NCBI GenBank assembly: GCA_955651735.1 | Contig: CATPAM010000260.1 | Location: 1-13,819, forward strand | DNA: 13,819 nt | Direction of reading: 5' to 3' | From: Candidatus Acidiferrales bacterium | Lineage (GTDB): Bacteria; Acidobacteriota; Terriglobia; Acidiferrales; UBA7541 | Translations under genes and position numbers: made by a program | Shown here: in pieces, positions 1 through 7,462 of the stretch | How the letters are laid out: every line of letters begins with the position of its first letter | Numbering within the stretch: the stretch's first letter is position 1 | The notes under the pieces: model-generated | The model's input: only the letters and a program-made list of their open reading frames with translations | What the model was told of the DNA's origin: nothing | Database searches by the model: none

Positions 1-1
1 C

Positions 2-766
2 GGTCCGCGCGATTTGCGCGAAAATTCCCAGGAATACGCCCACGATCTTAGCGCAGGCTTTTATTACATTGACGGCGACCGCACCCTGCTCAAGGGCAAG
101 CGCTGGGTGGACGTCGGCGACGTAATTATTTACCCCACCGTGCCTGCCGAAACGGGCCAGAAAATTACCGAAGCGGTCCAGAAGATTCTAGCCAAGAAAG
201 CATTTCCGATTATCTTGGGGGGCGACCACAGCATCACGTTCCCTGTAATCCGCGCGTATGACGTGCCGCTCACGATCGTACACATTGATGCGCACCTTGA
301 TACCTGGAATGGCGCAAAGGGCAATCTCGACCACGCTTCCTGGGTGCTCCGCGTTGCGAAATTGCCCTCGGTTAAGAAGATCGTTCAGCTCGGCATGCGC
401 GGCATCGCCAATGATCCTGAAGCCGCGGGCAATGCCAAAACGCTGGGCACAAAAGTCGTTACCGGCGAAGAAATTCATCGCCGCGGCGTTTCCGCAGCCA
501 TTGATGCGATACCCCAGAGCGAAAACATCTACGTCACTTTCGACGTCGACTCCATGGATCCCACCCTCGCGCCCGGCACGGGAACCCTCGAGCCTGGCGG
601 CCTCAGCTTCGCTGAAATTGACGAACTGATGCAGGGAATTCCCAAGAAAGGAAAGCTCGTAGGCCTCGATATCGTCGAGGTAAATCCTTATCGCGATCCC
701 AGCGGCCGAACCGCGCAGACCGCCATCCGCCTAATGGTCGACCTGCTCGGCGCCGCCTTTCACTAA
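2..766 (+). CDS. speB: Agmatinase/arginase (ureohydrolase) family protein, 5' end cut by window
   Basis: Ureohydrolase that splits a guanidino compound, probably agmatine to putrescine and urea, using two Mn ions in the cytosol. The reading frame is open to the window edge and begins with GPRDLREN, a conserved internal motif of the family, so the true start lies upstream and the TTG at 14 is not the start. Numbering from that TTG, the metal-ligand motifs are all present: GGDHS at 69-73, DAHLD at 92-96 and DVDSMD at 177-182, followed by the usual APGTGTLEPGG. The loop after the second motif reads LDHASW rather than the HGT-type loop of classical agmatinases, so the substrate could instead be guanidinobutyrate or a related compound. 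It converges with argS across 11 bp, with no terminator hairpin seen between them. The family is certain; the gene symbol is an inference. Confidence 0.85.
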   Translation, partial: GPRDLRENSQEYAHDLSAGFYYIDGDRTLLKGKRWVDVGDVIIYPTVPAETGQKITEAVQKILAKKAFPIILGGDHSITFPVIRAYDVPLTIVHIDAHLDTWNGAKGNLDHASWVLRVAKLPSVKKIVQLGMRGIANDPEAAGNAKTLGTKVVTGEEIHRRGVSAAIDAIPQSENIYVTFDVDSMDPTLAPGTGTLEPGGLSFAEIDELMQGIPKKGKLVGLDIVEVNPYRDPSGRTAQTAIRLMVDLLGAAFH

Positions 767-777
767 CACTCGCGTTG

Positions 778-2883
778 TTACATTTTTTCCGGCGCGTCAA
801 TTCCCATCAAATGCAGCGCGCGCACCAATTGTGTTTCCACCAATTCCGTCAAGCCCAGCAAAAACGCATGCTTCTGTTCGTCCGCTTCCGACAAAATATG
901 GTGCTTGTGGTAAAAATTGTTGAACGCCTGCGCCAACTGAAACGCATATTTGGCGACAAACGCCGGCTCCCGCGCGCCGATCGTGGCATCCACCGCGTAA
1001 TCCAGGGATCCGGCCGCCAACAATACCTCCCACAACCCATTACCTTCACCGCCAGCTAACAACTTCTGTGCGGTTTCCGGAGCCATAGCCACACGCGTCG
1101 TGCCGGCTTCCGCACCTTTGCGGCGAATTCCGCGGATGCGCACCACCGCGTACTGGCAATACGGCCCCGTCTCGCCCTCAAAACTCAACGCATCCGCAAA
1201 ATCAAACGCGATGATCGCGTTGCGCGTGAACTTCAGCAAAAAGAATCGCAGCGCACCCACGGCGATCGCATGCGCCGTTCGTTTTTGCTCTTCAACGCTC
1301 ATGTCTGCGTGACGCTGCTGCACTTCCGCGTGCGCGGCGGCTTCCAGCTGATCAATGAGATCGTCCGCCTTCACCCCAAACCCTTTGCGCCCACTCACCT
1401 CGACATACGGTTTTTTCGCTTCCTCGGGCGTCAGCTCATATCCCATCTCTGCCGCGCACCGCGGAGTCAGCGCCACAATTTCATACGACAAATGAATCGA
1501 ATTTTCCGCCGCCTCGGCATGGCCCAAGCCCCGCAAGCCCTGCGCCACCACGTCCTGCAAATACGCCTGGCGCGCGTCGATCACGTTGTAGACGGTCTTT
1601 GCCGCCGCGCCAAAGGGCGGGGCCTTCGGATCATTCGCGCCGCTCGTTGTTGCCCAAACCTCTTCCCCCTCCGGCGTATTCGGCCACTTCGCATAATGAA
1701 AATCTTTCCCCAGCAGCCCAAACTTCCAAAGCTGATACGCAATATCCTTCCCAACGTAAGTAACCGTCCCATTCGAGCGCACAATAATCTTGTCCTGTGT
1801 ATTCTCGTCCTCTGTCGTCTCTGTGCCCTCTGCGCTCTCCGTGCCCGCTGTGTTAATTCCTGAATTTTCTTCCTTCCACGGCATGATCCAGCATCCCGCC
1901 ATCTTCCCGTACCTCACAAACTGGATCACTCCCAAGTCCTTCAGCTTGGCAAACGCCAAATCCCAAAAATGCGAATGCAATATCTCGCTCTCGCGCGCCA
2001 GCAGCTCATAAAAAATCCCCAGCCGCGCCATGGTTTGCAAATGGCAACTTACCACCGCGTCCGCTACCACTTGCCCAACTTCCGCTTCCTCGCCGCGCCC
2101 TTCCTCGATCGCTCTCAGCGTCTCCCCGCGCAATTTCGTTGCTTGCTCTTTGTCCTCCGCCAAAAACTGGGTGGCCTTCGCATACAAATCCCAGCAGTAG
2201 TAATCAAAGCGCGGCTCCATCGCCAGCGTTTTCACCGTGACCGGCGTACGCTTCTCCATGTGCAAAAATCCTATGACCACATCGGCCACCTGTACGCCGG
2301 TGTTGTCGATGTAGTTCTGCACCTGCACGTTGCGCCCCGCCTGCCGCAGCGTGCGCGCCATCGTGTCGCCCAGCACGGCGTTCCGCACATGCCCAATGTG
2401 CGCAGCCTTGTTCGGATTAATGCTCGTGTGCTCCACAATGATCTTGTGGGACAGCCATTTCTGGCGGTCCTTGCCAGTTTTGGCAGGGGCTGCTGCTTCG
2501 CGTTTGGTGGTCGGACCTTTAGGTCCGACATCGGTCGGCACTACTTCGCCGGGTTTTAGCCCCTGGGGAATTGCCCTTGCTGCTTCGTCCCACGCAGCTT
2601 CCCAAAATACGCCACGATCAAAATACGCATTCAGATATCCAGCGCCCGCCACTTCCAGCCGAGTAATTCCGGGCACTGCTGGCAGCCCATTCTGAATTTC
2701 CTGGGCAATCTGCCGTGGAGCTTTCTTGAGGCGTTTGGCCAGTTCAAAGCACACCGGCGAAGCCGCTTCGCCTAGCTCGATCTTCGGCGGCCGTTCCAGC
2801 ACGATGTGCAGCTGCACGCCATATTTCACCCGAATATGTTTCGCGAGCGCGTCGCGCAGCTTCGTTGTGATTTCCAAGTACAA
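778..2883 (-). CDS. argS: Arginyl-tRNA synthetase with two in-frame repeat-like insertions
   Basis: Class I synthetase that charges tRNA-Arg. The 701 residues are long for the family. Seen in order: an N-terminal additional domain (about 1-105), the HIGH motif at 162-165 in AAHIGHVRN, the Rossmann core with VRSNGTVTYVGKDIAY near 368-383, the KMSKS-equivalent SGRKG at 497-501, and a C-terminal anticodon-binding helical domain ending in GIDAPEKM. Start: the codon is TTG at 2883-2881. An in-frame TGA two codons upstream (2892-2890) rules out anything earlier, and a GAGG lies 4 nt before it. Two segments fit the family poorly: residues about 106-135, which lengthen the linker before the HIGH motif by roughly 29 residues, and about 342-364, a Thr/Glu-rich surface loop (AGTESAEGTETTEDE). 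Both coincide with repeat-like DNA and keep the frame, so the gene is probably functional. Confidence 0.95.
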   Translation of the reverse strand: MYLEITTKLRDALAKHIRVKYGVQLHIVLERPPKIELGEAASPVCFELAKRLKKAPRQIAQEIQNGLPAVPGITRLEVAGAGYLNAYFDRGVFWEAAWDEAARAIPQGLKPGEVVPTDVGPKGPTTKREAAAPAKTGKDRQKWLSHKIIVEHTSINPNKAAHIGHVRNAVLGDTMARTLRQAGRNVQVQNYIDNTGVQVADVVIGFLHMEKRTPVTVKTLAMEPRFDYYCWDLYAKATQFLAEDKEQATKLRGETLRAIEEGRGEEAEVGQVVADAVVSCHLQTMARLGIFYELLARESEILHSHFWDLAFAKLKDLGVIQFVRYGKMAGCWIMPWKEENSGINTAGTESAEGTETTEDENTQDKIIVRSNGTVTYVGKDIAYQLWKFGLLGKDFHYAKWPNTPEGEEVWATTSGANDPKAPPFGAAAKTVYNVIDARQAYLQDVVAQGLRGLGHAEAAENSIHLSYEIVALTPRCAAEMGYELTPEEAKKPYVEVSGRKGFGVKADDLIDQLEAAAHAEVQQRHADMSVEEQKRTAHAIAVGALRFFLLKFTRNAIIAFDFADALSFEGETGPYCQYAVVRIRGIRRKGAEAGTTRVAMAPETAQKLLAGGEGNGLWEVLLAAGSLDYAVDATIGAREPAFVAKYAFQLAQAFNNFYHKHHILSEADEQKHAFLLGLTELVETQLVRALHLMGIDAPEKM
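1793..1857 (-). repeat. Purine-rich ACAGAG-type dispersed repeat inside argS
   Basis: Read on the minus strand, this stretch is a run of imperfect CRCAGAG/GGCACRGAG units, for example GCGCAGAGGGCACAGAG. It is purine-rich and low in complexity, unlike the flanking argS sequence, and it encodes the Thr/Glu-rich loop at residues about 343-364. A related stretch lies on the plus strand at 8502-8540. Units of this kind are, from my general knowledge, dispersed in many copies in Acidobacteriota and some other genomes; that has not been tested here. Confidence 0.6.
2479..2568 (-). repeat. Palindromic repeat-like insertion inside argS
   Basis: Encodes the extra linker at residues about 106-135 of ArgS (GLKPGEVV, then VGPKGPTTK). 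Its core is a perfect inverted repeat: GTCGGACCT at 2510-2518 and AGGTCCGAC at 2521-2529, with two bases between. The adjoining GGGGCTAAAACCC-type stretch looks like another modular repeat. The segment has no counterpart in ordinary ArgS proteins, which run directly from the N-terminal domain to the strand before the HIGH motif. The edges are estimated from the protein comparison, not from target-site duplications. Confidence 0.55.
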
Positions 2884-2920
2884 GGAGCCTCAGTCAGTTC
2901 CCAAGCGGGTAGGGCAACAC

Positions 2921-2949
2921 AGTATAGAGACGCGCCCGCGTGCGGTCAA
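2921..2949 (-). promoter_or_regulatory. Predicted sigma70-type promoter of argS
   Basis: On the minus strand the -35 box TTGACC (2949-2944) and the -10 box TATACT (2926-2921) are separated by exactly 17 bp. Transcription would begin near 2914, giving a leader of about 30 nt before the TTG start codon. The match is close to consensus and correctly placed; not shown experimentally. Confidence 0.7.
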
Positions 2950-3254
2950 AGCTCCACTAACGCGCGCCAGCCGCTGCGGTATTTGTTGCGAGCCCAACCT
3001 CCGCCGTTTCGAGCATTTACCAATAGCTTAAATTCTTGACAAGGATATGAGTTTCTGCTGCTCTCTCTTTGCGTGAATTCGCGTCTGCTGTCTCACCTGC
3101 CTGCCGCGACGTTCCCCTGGCTTTTGTGACTTTCGTCAGCTAGGTTTGTAACTCCATTAGTAATGTGCAGATCCGATTGCAGCGTCCTCCAAGTCCTTTA
3201 GATTCCGCAGATCCGGGAAAATGGCAGGGAGGGGGCGGCCGCGCCATCCCAGAT

Positions 3255-3283
3255 TTGACACCCCAGAGCGCCGCCGATAATAT
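3255..3283 (+). promoter_or_regulatory. Predicted sigma70-type promoter of the larC-metG-tatD run
   Basis: A perfect -35 box TTGACA (3255-3260) is followed after 17 bp by TAATAT (3278-3283), one base from the consensus -10. The expected start site is near 3290, about 57 nt before the larC ATG. This is the strongest promoter match noticed in the window and the only one found ahead of the plus-strand run. Confidence 0.75.
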
Positions 3284-3287
3284 CAAA

Positions 3288-3350
3288 ATGCTCCCGACGG
3301 ACACATTTCTTGCGGGCCTGACAGTACCGCGCGGCGGCGTACTCCCATGA
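3288..3350 (+). CDS. Possible 20-codon leader peptide overlapping larC
   Basis: A small frame encodes MLPTDTFLAGLTVPRGGVLP. Its ATG lies 4 nt after the -10 box, so it could be read only from a nearly leaderless transcript. Its TGA overlaps the larC ATG in an ATGA arrangement typical of translational coupling, and larC itself lacks a clear Shine-Dalgarno. No family is recognised and the frame may be chance. Confidence 0.2.
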   Translation: MLPTDTFLAGLTVPRGGVLP

Positions 3351-4525
3351 AACTCGCGTATTTTGATTGTTTCTCGGGCATCAGCGGCGACATGACTCTC
3401 GGCGCACTCCTGGACGTCGGCTGCGACCTCGCGCAACTCCGCGCGGAGTTGCGCGGCTTGCAGGTGCCCGGATGGGAACTGTCCGCCGAAAAGGTCTGGA
3501 AGAACGGCATGGCCGCCACGTGGGCGCGCGTGAAAACCGAAGACCAGCAAAGACATCGCCCGCTGAACGCCATTTTGCAGATTCTGCGGGATTCCAAATT
3601 GGCGTCCCCGGTGCGCGATCGCGCTTCCGCCATCTTTCGGAGGCTGGGCGAAGCCGAGGCTCGCGTCCACGATGTGCCCGTCGAGAAAATTCACTTTCAT
3701 GAAGTTGGCGCGGTGGACGCCATCGTGGACATCGTCGGAGCATGTATTGGCTTCCACATGCTGGGCATCGAGAAGTTTGCGTGTTCACCGCTCAATGTGG
3801 GCGGCGGCACAGTGAGAATGGCACACGGAGTCTTGCCCGTACCCGCGCCTGCTACGGCGAATTTGCTGCAGGGCAAGCCGACTTACTCCAACGGCGTGCA
3901 GCGCGAACTCGTGACTCCGACTGGTGCGGCGATTGTCGCCATATTGTGCGATTCCTTCGGTCCGCAACCGCCGATGTCCGTTTCAGCCATCGGTTACGGC
4001 GCGGGCGCCGCCGACCTCGAAGGTCAGCCCAACGTGCTGCGTATGATGATTGGCGAAGCAACGGACAAAACAGTACTGGGATACGACGAGGAAATCACCG
4101 TCATCGAGGCAAATCTCGACGACATGAATCCGCAGATATACGGCTACTTTCAGGAGAAAGCGCTCGCTTCGGGCGCGCTCGATGTGTTCACCACTCCGGT
4201 GCAGATGAAAAAGAATCGCCCCGGCACGCTGCTCACCGTGCTGTGCCATCCGGCGGATGCGCAAACGCTGATGACTCTGATTTTCGCGGAGACGACGACA
4301 TTTGGCGTGCGCACGCACGCGGCGCAACGGCGGGTACTTCCGCGCGAGTTTGTGAAGGTGAGCACAAGCTACGGCGAAGTGCGCATCAAGCTGTCGCGCG
4401 TGAATGGGCGCATCTTGCACGTCGCTCCCGAGTACGACGATTGCCGCAAGCTGGCGGAAGAAAAGAATGTGCCGCTGCAGCGCGTAATCAACGAAGCGCT
4501 ACTCAGCTACGAAGGCAGCGAGTAA
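3347..4525 (+). CDS. larC: LarC, nickel insertion protein for nickel-pincer nucleotide cofactor
   Basis: LarC is the CTP-dependent cyclometallase that inserts nickel into pyridinium-3,5-bisthiocarboxylic acid mononucleotide, the last step of making the cofactor of LarA-type racemases. The 392 residues include the N-terminal hallmark FDCFSGISGDM at 6-16, HFHEVGAVDAIVD at 116-128, ELVTPTGAAI at 187-196 and the C-terminal domain with EANLDDMNPQ at 254-263 and MKKNRPG. Both LarC halves sit in one uninterrupted frame, so no programmed frameshift (as known in Lactobacillus plantarum) is needed. The ATG is placed at the conserved MKLAYFDCF start; no strong Shine-Dalgarno precedes it. It leads a plus-strand run and ends 21 bp before metG. 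A 26-bp perfect palindrome lies within codons 28-37. larE is in the same window on the other strand. Confidence 0.93.
   Translation: MKLAYFDCFSGISGDMTLGALLDVGCDLAQLRAELRGLQVPGWELSAEKVWKNGMAATWARVKTEDQQRHRPLNAILQILRDSKLASPVRDRASAIFRRLGEAEARVHDVPVEKIHFHEVGAVDAIVDIVGACIGFHMLGIEKFACSPLNVGGGTVRMAHGVLPVPAPATANLLQGKPTYSNGVQRELVTPTGAAIVAILCDSFGPQPPMSVSAIGYGAGAADLEGQPNVLRMMIGEATDKTVLGYDEEITVIEANLDDMNPQIYGYFQEKALASGALDVFTTPVQMKKNRPGTLLTVLCHPADAQTLMTLIFAETTTFGVRTHAAQRRVLPREFVKVSTSYGEVRIKLSRVNGRILHVAPEYDDCRKLAEEKNVPLQRVINEALLSYEGSE
3430..3455. repeat. 26-bp perfect palindrome within larC
   Basis: The two 13-bp half-sites, CGCGCAACTCCGC and its exact reverse complement GCGGAGTTGCGCG, lie directly against each other. 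The sequence encodes part of AQLRAELRG. In RNA it could form a very stable hairpin about 83 nt inside the coding region. Confidence 0.85.
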
Positions 4526-4546
4526 CGAGCACTGAAAACTTAAAAA

Positions 4547-6550
4547 ATGGCGCAAGCAAAACCCAAATTTTATCTGACTACGCCGATCTACTACACGAAC
4601 GGCTTGCCGCACATTGGCCACACGTACACCACCGTCGTGGCCGATACGGTACGCCGCTATAAGCGCATGCAGGGCTACGAAGTGGTGATGACCACCGGCA
4701 CCGACGAGCACGGCGTGAACGTCGAACGTGCCGCGCAGAAGGCCGGCGTCCCGGAATCGGAATTCGTCGCCCAGATGGCCGAAGCGTGGCGCGCGCTGTG
4801 GGAGGAGCTCGGCGTTCCCGCCGATGAATTTATTCGCACTACAGAAGTGCGTCACGCGCGCACGGTACAATGGCTGTTCAAGTTGTTCCGCGAAAATGGC
4901 TTCGTTTATCCCGGACACTACACCGGACAATACTGCATCTACGACAACGCGTACGTAGATGTAAAACCCGGCGAGAATTGCCCGGATTGCGGACGGCCCA
5001 CCGAGACGGTTACCGAAGAAAATTATTTCTTCAAGCTTTCCGCGTTTGAGAAACCGCTGCTTGATTTGTACAAAAAGAATCCGACCTTTATTCAGCCGGA
5101 AACGCGGCGCAACGAAATTCTGAGCTTCGTTGAAGGCGGTCTTCGCGATCTGAGCATTACCCGCACTTCGATTCGCTGGGGCATTCCCGTTCCCGGCGAA
5201 GAGCCGCACGTCTTTTACGTCTGGTTCGACGCGCTGACGGCGTATCTCAGCGCCGTCGGCGGCCCGGAATATGAACGCCGTGGTTTCTGGCCGGCGGATT
5301 TGCACCTTGTAGGCAAAGACATCATTCGCTTCCATACTGTGTATTGGCCGGCGTTTCTGATGGCCGCTGGCCTCCCGCTGCCCAAGCAGGTCTGGGCGCA
5401 CGGCTGGTTCTTGATTGACGCCGGCAAGATGAGCAAGTCCAAGGGAAATGTGGTCCTGCCGCGTCCTATTGCGCAGGTGCTTGGTATGGATGCGCTGCGC
5501 TACTACATGCTGCGCGAAACCGTTTTTGGGCAGGACGGTAATTTTAGTTTCGACGCTCTGGTCACGCGTTACAACGCTGATCTCGCCAATGGAATTGGGA
5601 ATTTATCCAATCGAACTCTGACAATGATTCAGCAATATTGCGGTGGCCGCATTCCCCAACCAACTCCGGGACACACGGAAAGCAGTGCTAACACTTTACG
5701 GACGATGTTCCGGCCTACGATCTGGATGGTCGTTGGCAACGCTGAATCTGGCGACAAAGGCCACTACAATACGCTTCAGTTTTCGTCCGCATTGCAAGAT
5801 ATAGCAAGACTTGTGTCTCACGTCGACGCGTACTTGGTTCAGGAAAAGCCGTGGGTGCTCGCTAAGGACGAAGCGCAAAAGCAACGACTCGCCGATGTTC
5901 TTTACGATTCCGCTGAAGCATTAAGAATAATAACGGTTCTTGCGCACCCGGTGCTTCCCGAAGCTACGAAGGAGATTTGGAAGCAGTTGGGTCAACCGGG
6001 CACTCTCGAAGAGCAGCGTATTGACCAGTTGGATTGGGGACAGCTCAAGTCTGGGACTCGAATCGGAACAATACAGGCTGTTTTTCCAAGGATGGACCAT
6101 CAGGAAGCGATAGGGAGGATGGAAGCCATGGAAAGCGAAACTCAGAAGCCAGTAGCGGCGCCCGCGGCAAGTGACGGCACGGTGGCAAGCCCATCGGGCG
6201 CGGCGGCGCAGACCGCTCCCGAAAAAATCGCGATTGAAGATTTCGCGAAAGTCGAGATGCGCGTGGGGCAGATTAAGACGGCTGAGCGCATCGTTGGCGC
6301 GGACAAGCTGCTGAAGCTCACGGTCGATGTAGGCAGCGAAGTGCGCCAGATTTGCGCGGGCATTGCGCAATTTTACGAGCCGGAATCGCTGGTCGGCCGC
6401 AAAGTCGTCGTGGTCGTGAATCTCGCGCCCCGCAAACTTCGCGGCGTCGAATCCAACGGAATGATTGTTGCCGCCAGCGTCGGGCCGGAAGGGCGACCGG
6501 TGCTCGCCGCGTTCACCGAGGATGTGGAAGTCGGTGCAAGATTGAAGTGA
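4547..6550 (+). CDS. metG: Methionyl-tRNA synthetase with C-terminal tRNA-binding domain
   Basis: Charges tRNA-Met for initiation and elongation. The 667 residues carry HIGH at 22-25, GTDEHG at 51-56, a zinc-knuckle region with C130 and C145-P-D-C148, WFDAL at 227-231 and KMSKS at 294-298. A flexible Ala/Pro-rich linker (about 530-560) leads to a Trbp111-like dimerising tRNA-binding domain at 561-667 (VEMRVGQI, NLAPRKLRGVESNGM). The first knuckle reads CIYD, so Asp133 stands where many homologues have a second Cys. In the helical anticodon-binding part, residues about 378-408 (RTMFRPTIWMVVGNAE and surroundings) look atypical and about 11 residues longer than expected. The DNA from about 5590 to 6120 uses more ATA, AGA, AGG and TTA codons than its neighbours. 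It sits 21 bp after larC and 56 bp before tatD, a partner often next to metG. Confidence 0.97.
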   Translation: MAQAKPKFYLTTPIYYTNGLPHIGHTYTTVVADTVRRYKRMQGYEVVMTTGTDEHGVNVERAAQKAGVPESEFVAQMAEAWRALWEELGVPADEFIRTTEVRHARTVQWLFKLFRENGFVYPGHYTGQYCIYDNAYVDVKPGENCPDCGRPTETVTEENYFFKLSAFEKPLLDLYKKNPTFIQPETRRNEILSFVEGGLRDLSITRTSIRWGIPVPGEEPHVFYVWFDALTAYLSAVGGPEYERRGFWPADLHLVGKDIIRFHTVYWPAFLMAAGLPLPKQVWAHGWFLIDAGKMSKSKGNVVLPRPIAQVLGMDALRYYMLRETVFGQDGNFSFDALVTRYNADLANGIGNLSNRTLTMIQQYCGGRIPQPTPGHTESSANTLRTMFRPTIWMVVGNAESGDKGHYNTLQFSSALQDIARLVSHVDAYLVQEKPWVLAKDEAQKQRLADVLYDSAEALRIITVLAHPVLPEATKEIWKQLGQPGTLEEQRIDQLDWGQLKSGTRIGTIQAVFPRMDHQEAIGRMEAMESETQKPVAAPAASDGTVASPSGAAAQTAPEKIAIEDFAKVEMRVGQIKTAERIVGADKLLKLTVDVGSEVRQICAGIAQFYEPESLVGRKVVVVVNLAPRKLRGVESNGMIVAASVGPEGRPVLAAFTEDVEVGARLK

Positions 6551-6606
6551 TTGAATTGATTCAACTTGCCGAGCACAGCCATGCCTTGCTGTGACACCGA
6601 AGATCA

Positions 6607-7425
6607 ATGGAATTGATTGATTCGCATGCGCATATTGATTTTCCGCAGTTTGCGGAGGATCGGGATGCCATGCTCGAGCGAGCTCGCGCGGCCGGCGTCA
6701 CCACGTTGCTGGCGATTGGCTCGGGGCCGGGGCCGGAGAAGCTGCACGCGGCGATCCCGTTTGCCGAGCAGCACGATTGGATTTACGCCACGGTGGGCAC
6801 GCATCCGCATGAGGCGAAGGAACTTACGCCGGCACATCTCGAGCAGCTTGCGAGATTGGCGCAGCACCCTCGCGTGATCGCTTACGGCGAAATCGGACTC
6901 GATTATTTCTACGATCATTCGCCGCGCGAGGTGCAACAGCGCGTGTTTCGCGAGCAGATGGAACTAGCGGCCAATGCTAAGCTGCCGATCGTCATTCATT
7001 GCCGGGACGCTTGGTCCGATTGTCTGGATATGCTCGAACAGAATTGGCGCTCGACCGGACTCGGCGGGATTTTGCATTGCTTCACCAGCACGCTGCAAGA
7101 CGCCAAGCGCGGGCTCGACATGGGCCTTATGATTTCTTTTGCGGGGAATTCAACGTATCCGAAAGCGCAGAATCTTCGCGACGTTGCGAAAGCTTTGCCG
7201 CTGGAGAATCTTTTGATTGAGACGGACTCTCCGTTCCTGGCGCCGCAACCGTACCGCGGCAAACGTAACGAGCCGGCCTACGTCGGCGAGGTGGCCAAGG
7301 CTATCGGTAGTGTGAGAAACTTAGCCGCGGAAGAAGTTGCGCTGGCGACGGCAGAGAACTTCCGGCGATTTTTCGGCCTAACCGCGGGCTCGCCGGCAAA
7401 GTCCGCCGCTGCGGAACGGCAATGA
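6607..7425 (+). CDS. tatD: TatD family metal-dependent hydrolase (DNase)
   Basis: A cytosolic TIM-barrel metallohydrolase of the amidohydrolase superfamily; characterised TatD proteins act as 3'-5' exonucleases on DNA and RNA. The 272 residues match the usual length of about 260, with a short disordered tail. Metal ligands are all visible: H7 and H9 in DSHAHID, E95 in GEIGLDY, H131 in VIHCRDAW, H157 in LHCF and D207 in ETDSPFL. The ATG starts right at the conserved MELIDSHAHID; the Shine-Dalgarno is weak. It follows metG by 56 bp, a gap holding a small imperfect hairpin (CACAGC at 6574-6579, GCTGTG at 6588-6593), and precedes the prenyl synthase by 37 bp. The exact substrate cannot be told from sequence. 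Confidence 0.95.
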   Translation: MELIDSHAHIDFPQFAEDRDAMLERARAAGVTTLLAIGSGPGPEKLHAAIPFAEQHDWIYATVGTHPHEAKELTPAHLEQLARLAQHPRVIAYGEIGLDYFYDHSPREVQQRVFREQMELAANAKLPIVIHCRDAWSDCLDMLEQNWRSTGLGGILHCFTSTLQDAKRGLDMGLMISFAGNSTYPKAQNLRDVAKALPLENLLIETDSPFLAPQPYRGKRNEPAYVGEVAKAIGSVRNLAAEEVALATAENFRRFFGLTAGSPAKSAAAERQ

Positions 7426-7462
7426 TTCGCATCCGCGGGTGCCGTGCGCGTGATATCGTCCG

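Larger units (their letters stand above)
2884..3346. other. Divergent intergenic region argS/larC
   Basis: 463 bp without a convincing gene other than a possible 20-codon leader. It holds one promoter for each flanking gene. A 9-bp direct repeat GCAGATCCG occurs at 3167-3175 and 3207-3215 (40 bp apart), upstream of the larC promoter, and could be a regulator site or chance. A lone TTGACA at 3036-3041 has no matching -10 box. No tRNA, riboswitch or terminator was recognised. Confidence 0.6.

Noticed and set aside
1270..1863. 197-codon plus-strand frame opposite argS
   Set aside because: Arg/His/Leu-rich shadow of the argS coding strand with no domain or start signal.
3742..4662. 306-codon plus-strand frame overlapping larC and metG
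   Set aside because: Arg/Ala-rich off-frame reading of two well-supported genes.
4499..5401. 300-codon minus-strand frame opposite metG
   Set aside because: Antisense shadow of a conserved gene; no recognisable motif.
6551..6593. Small inverted repeats (TTGAAT/ATTCAA and CACAGC/GCTGTG) between metG and tatD as a terminator
   Set aside because: Short stems, no T-run, and the genes are co-directional in a likely operon.
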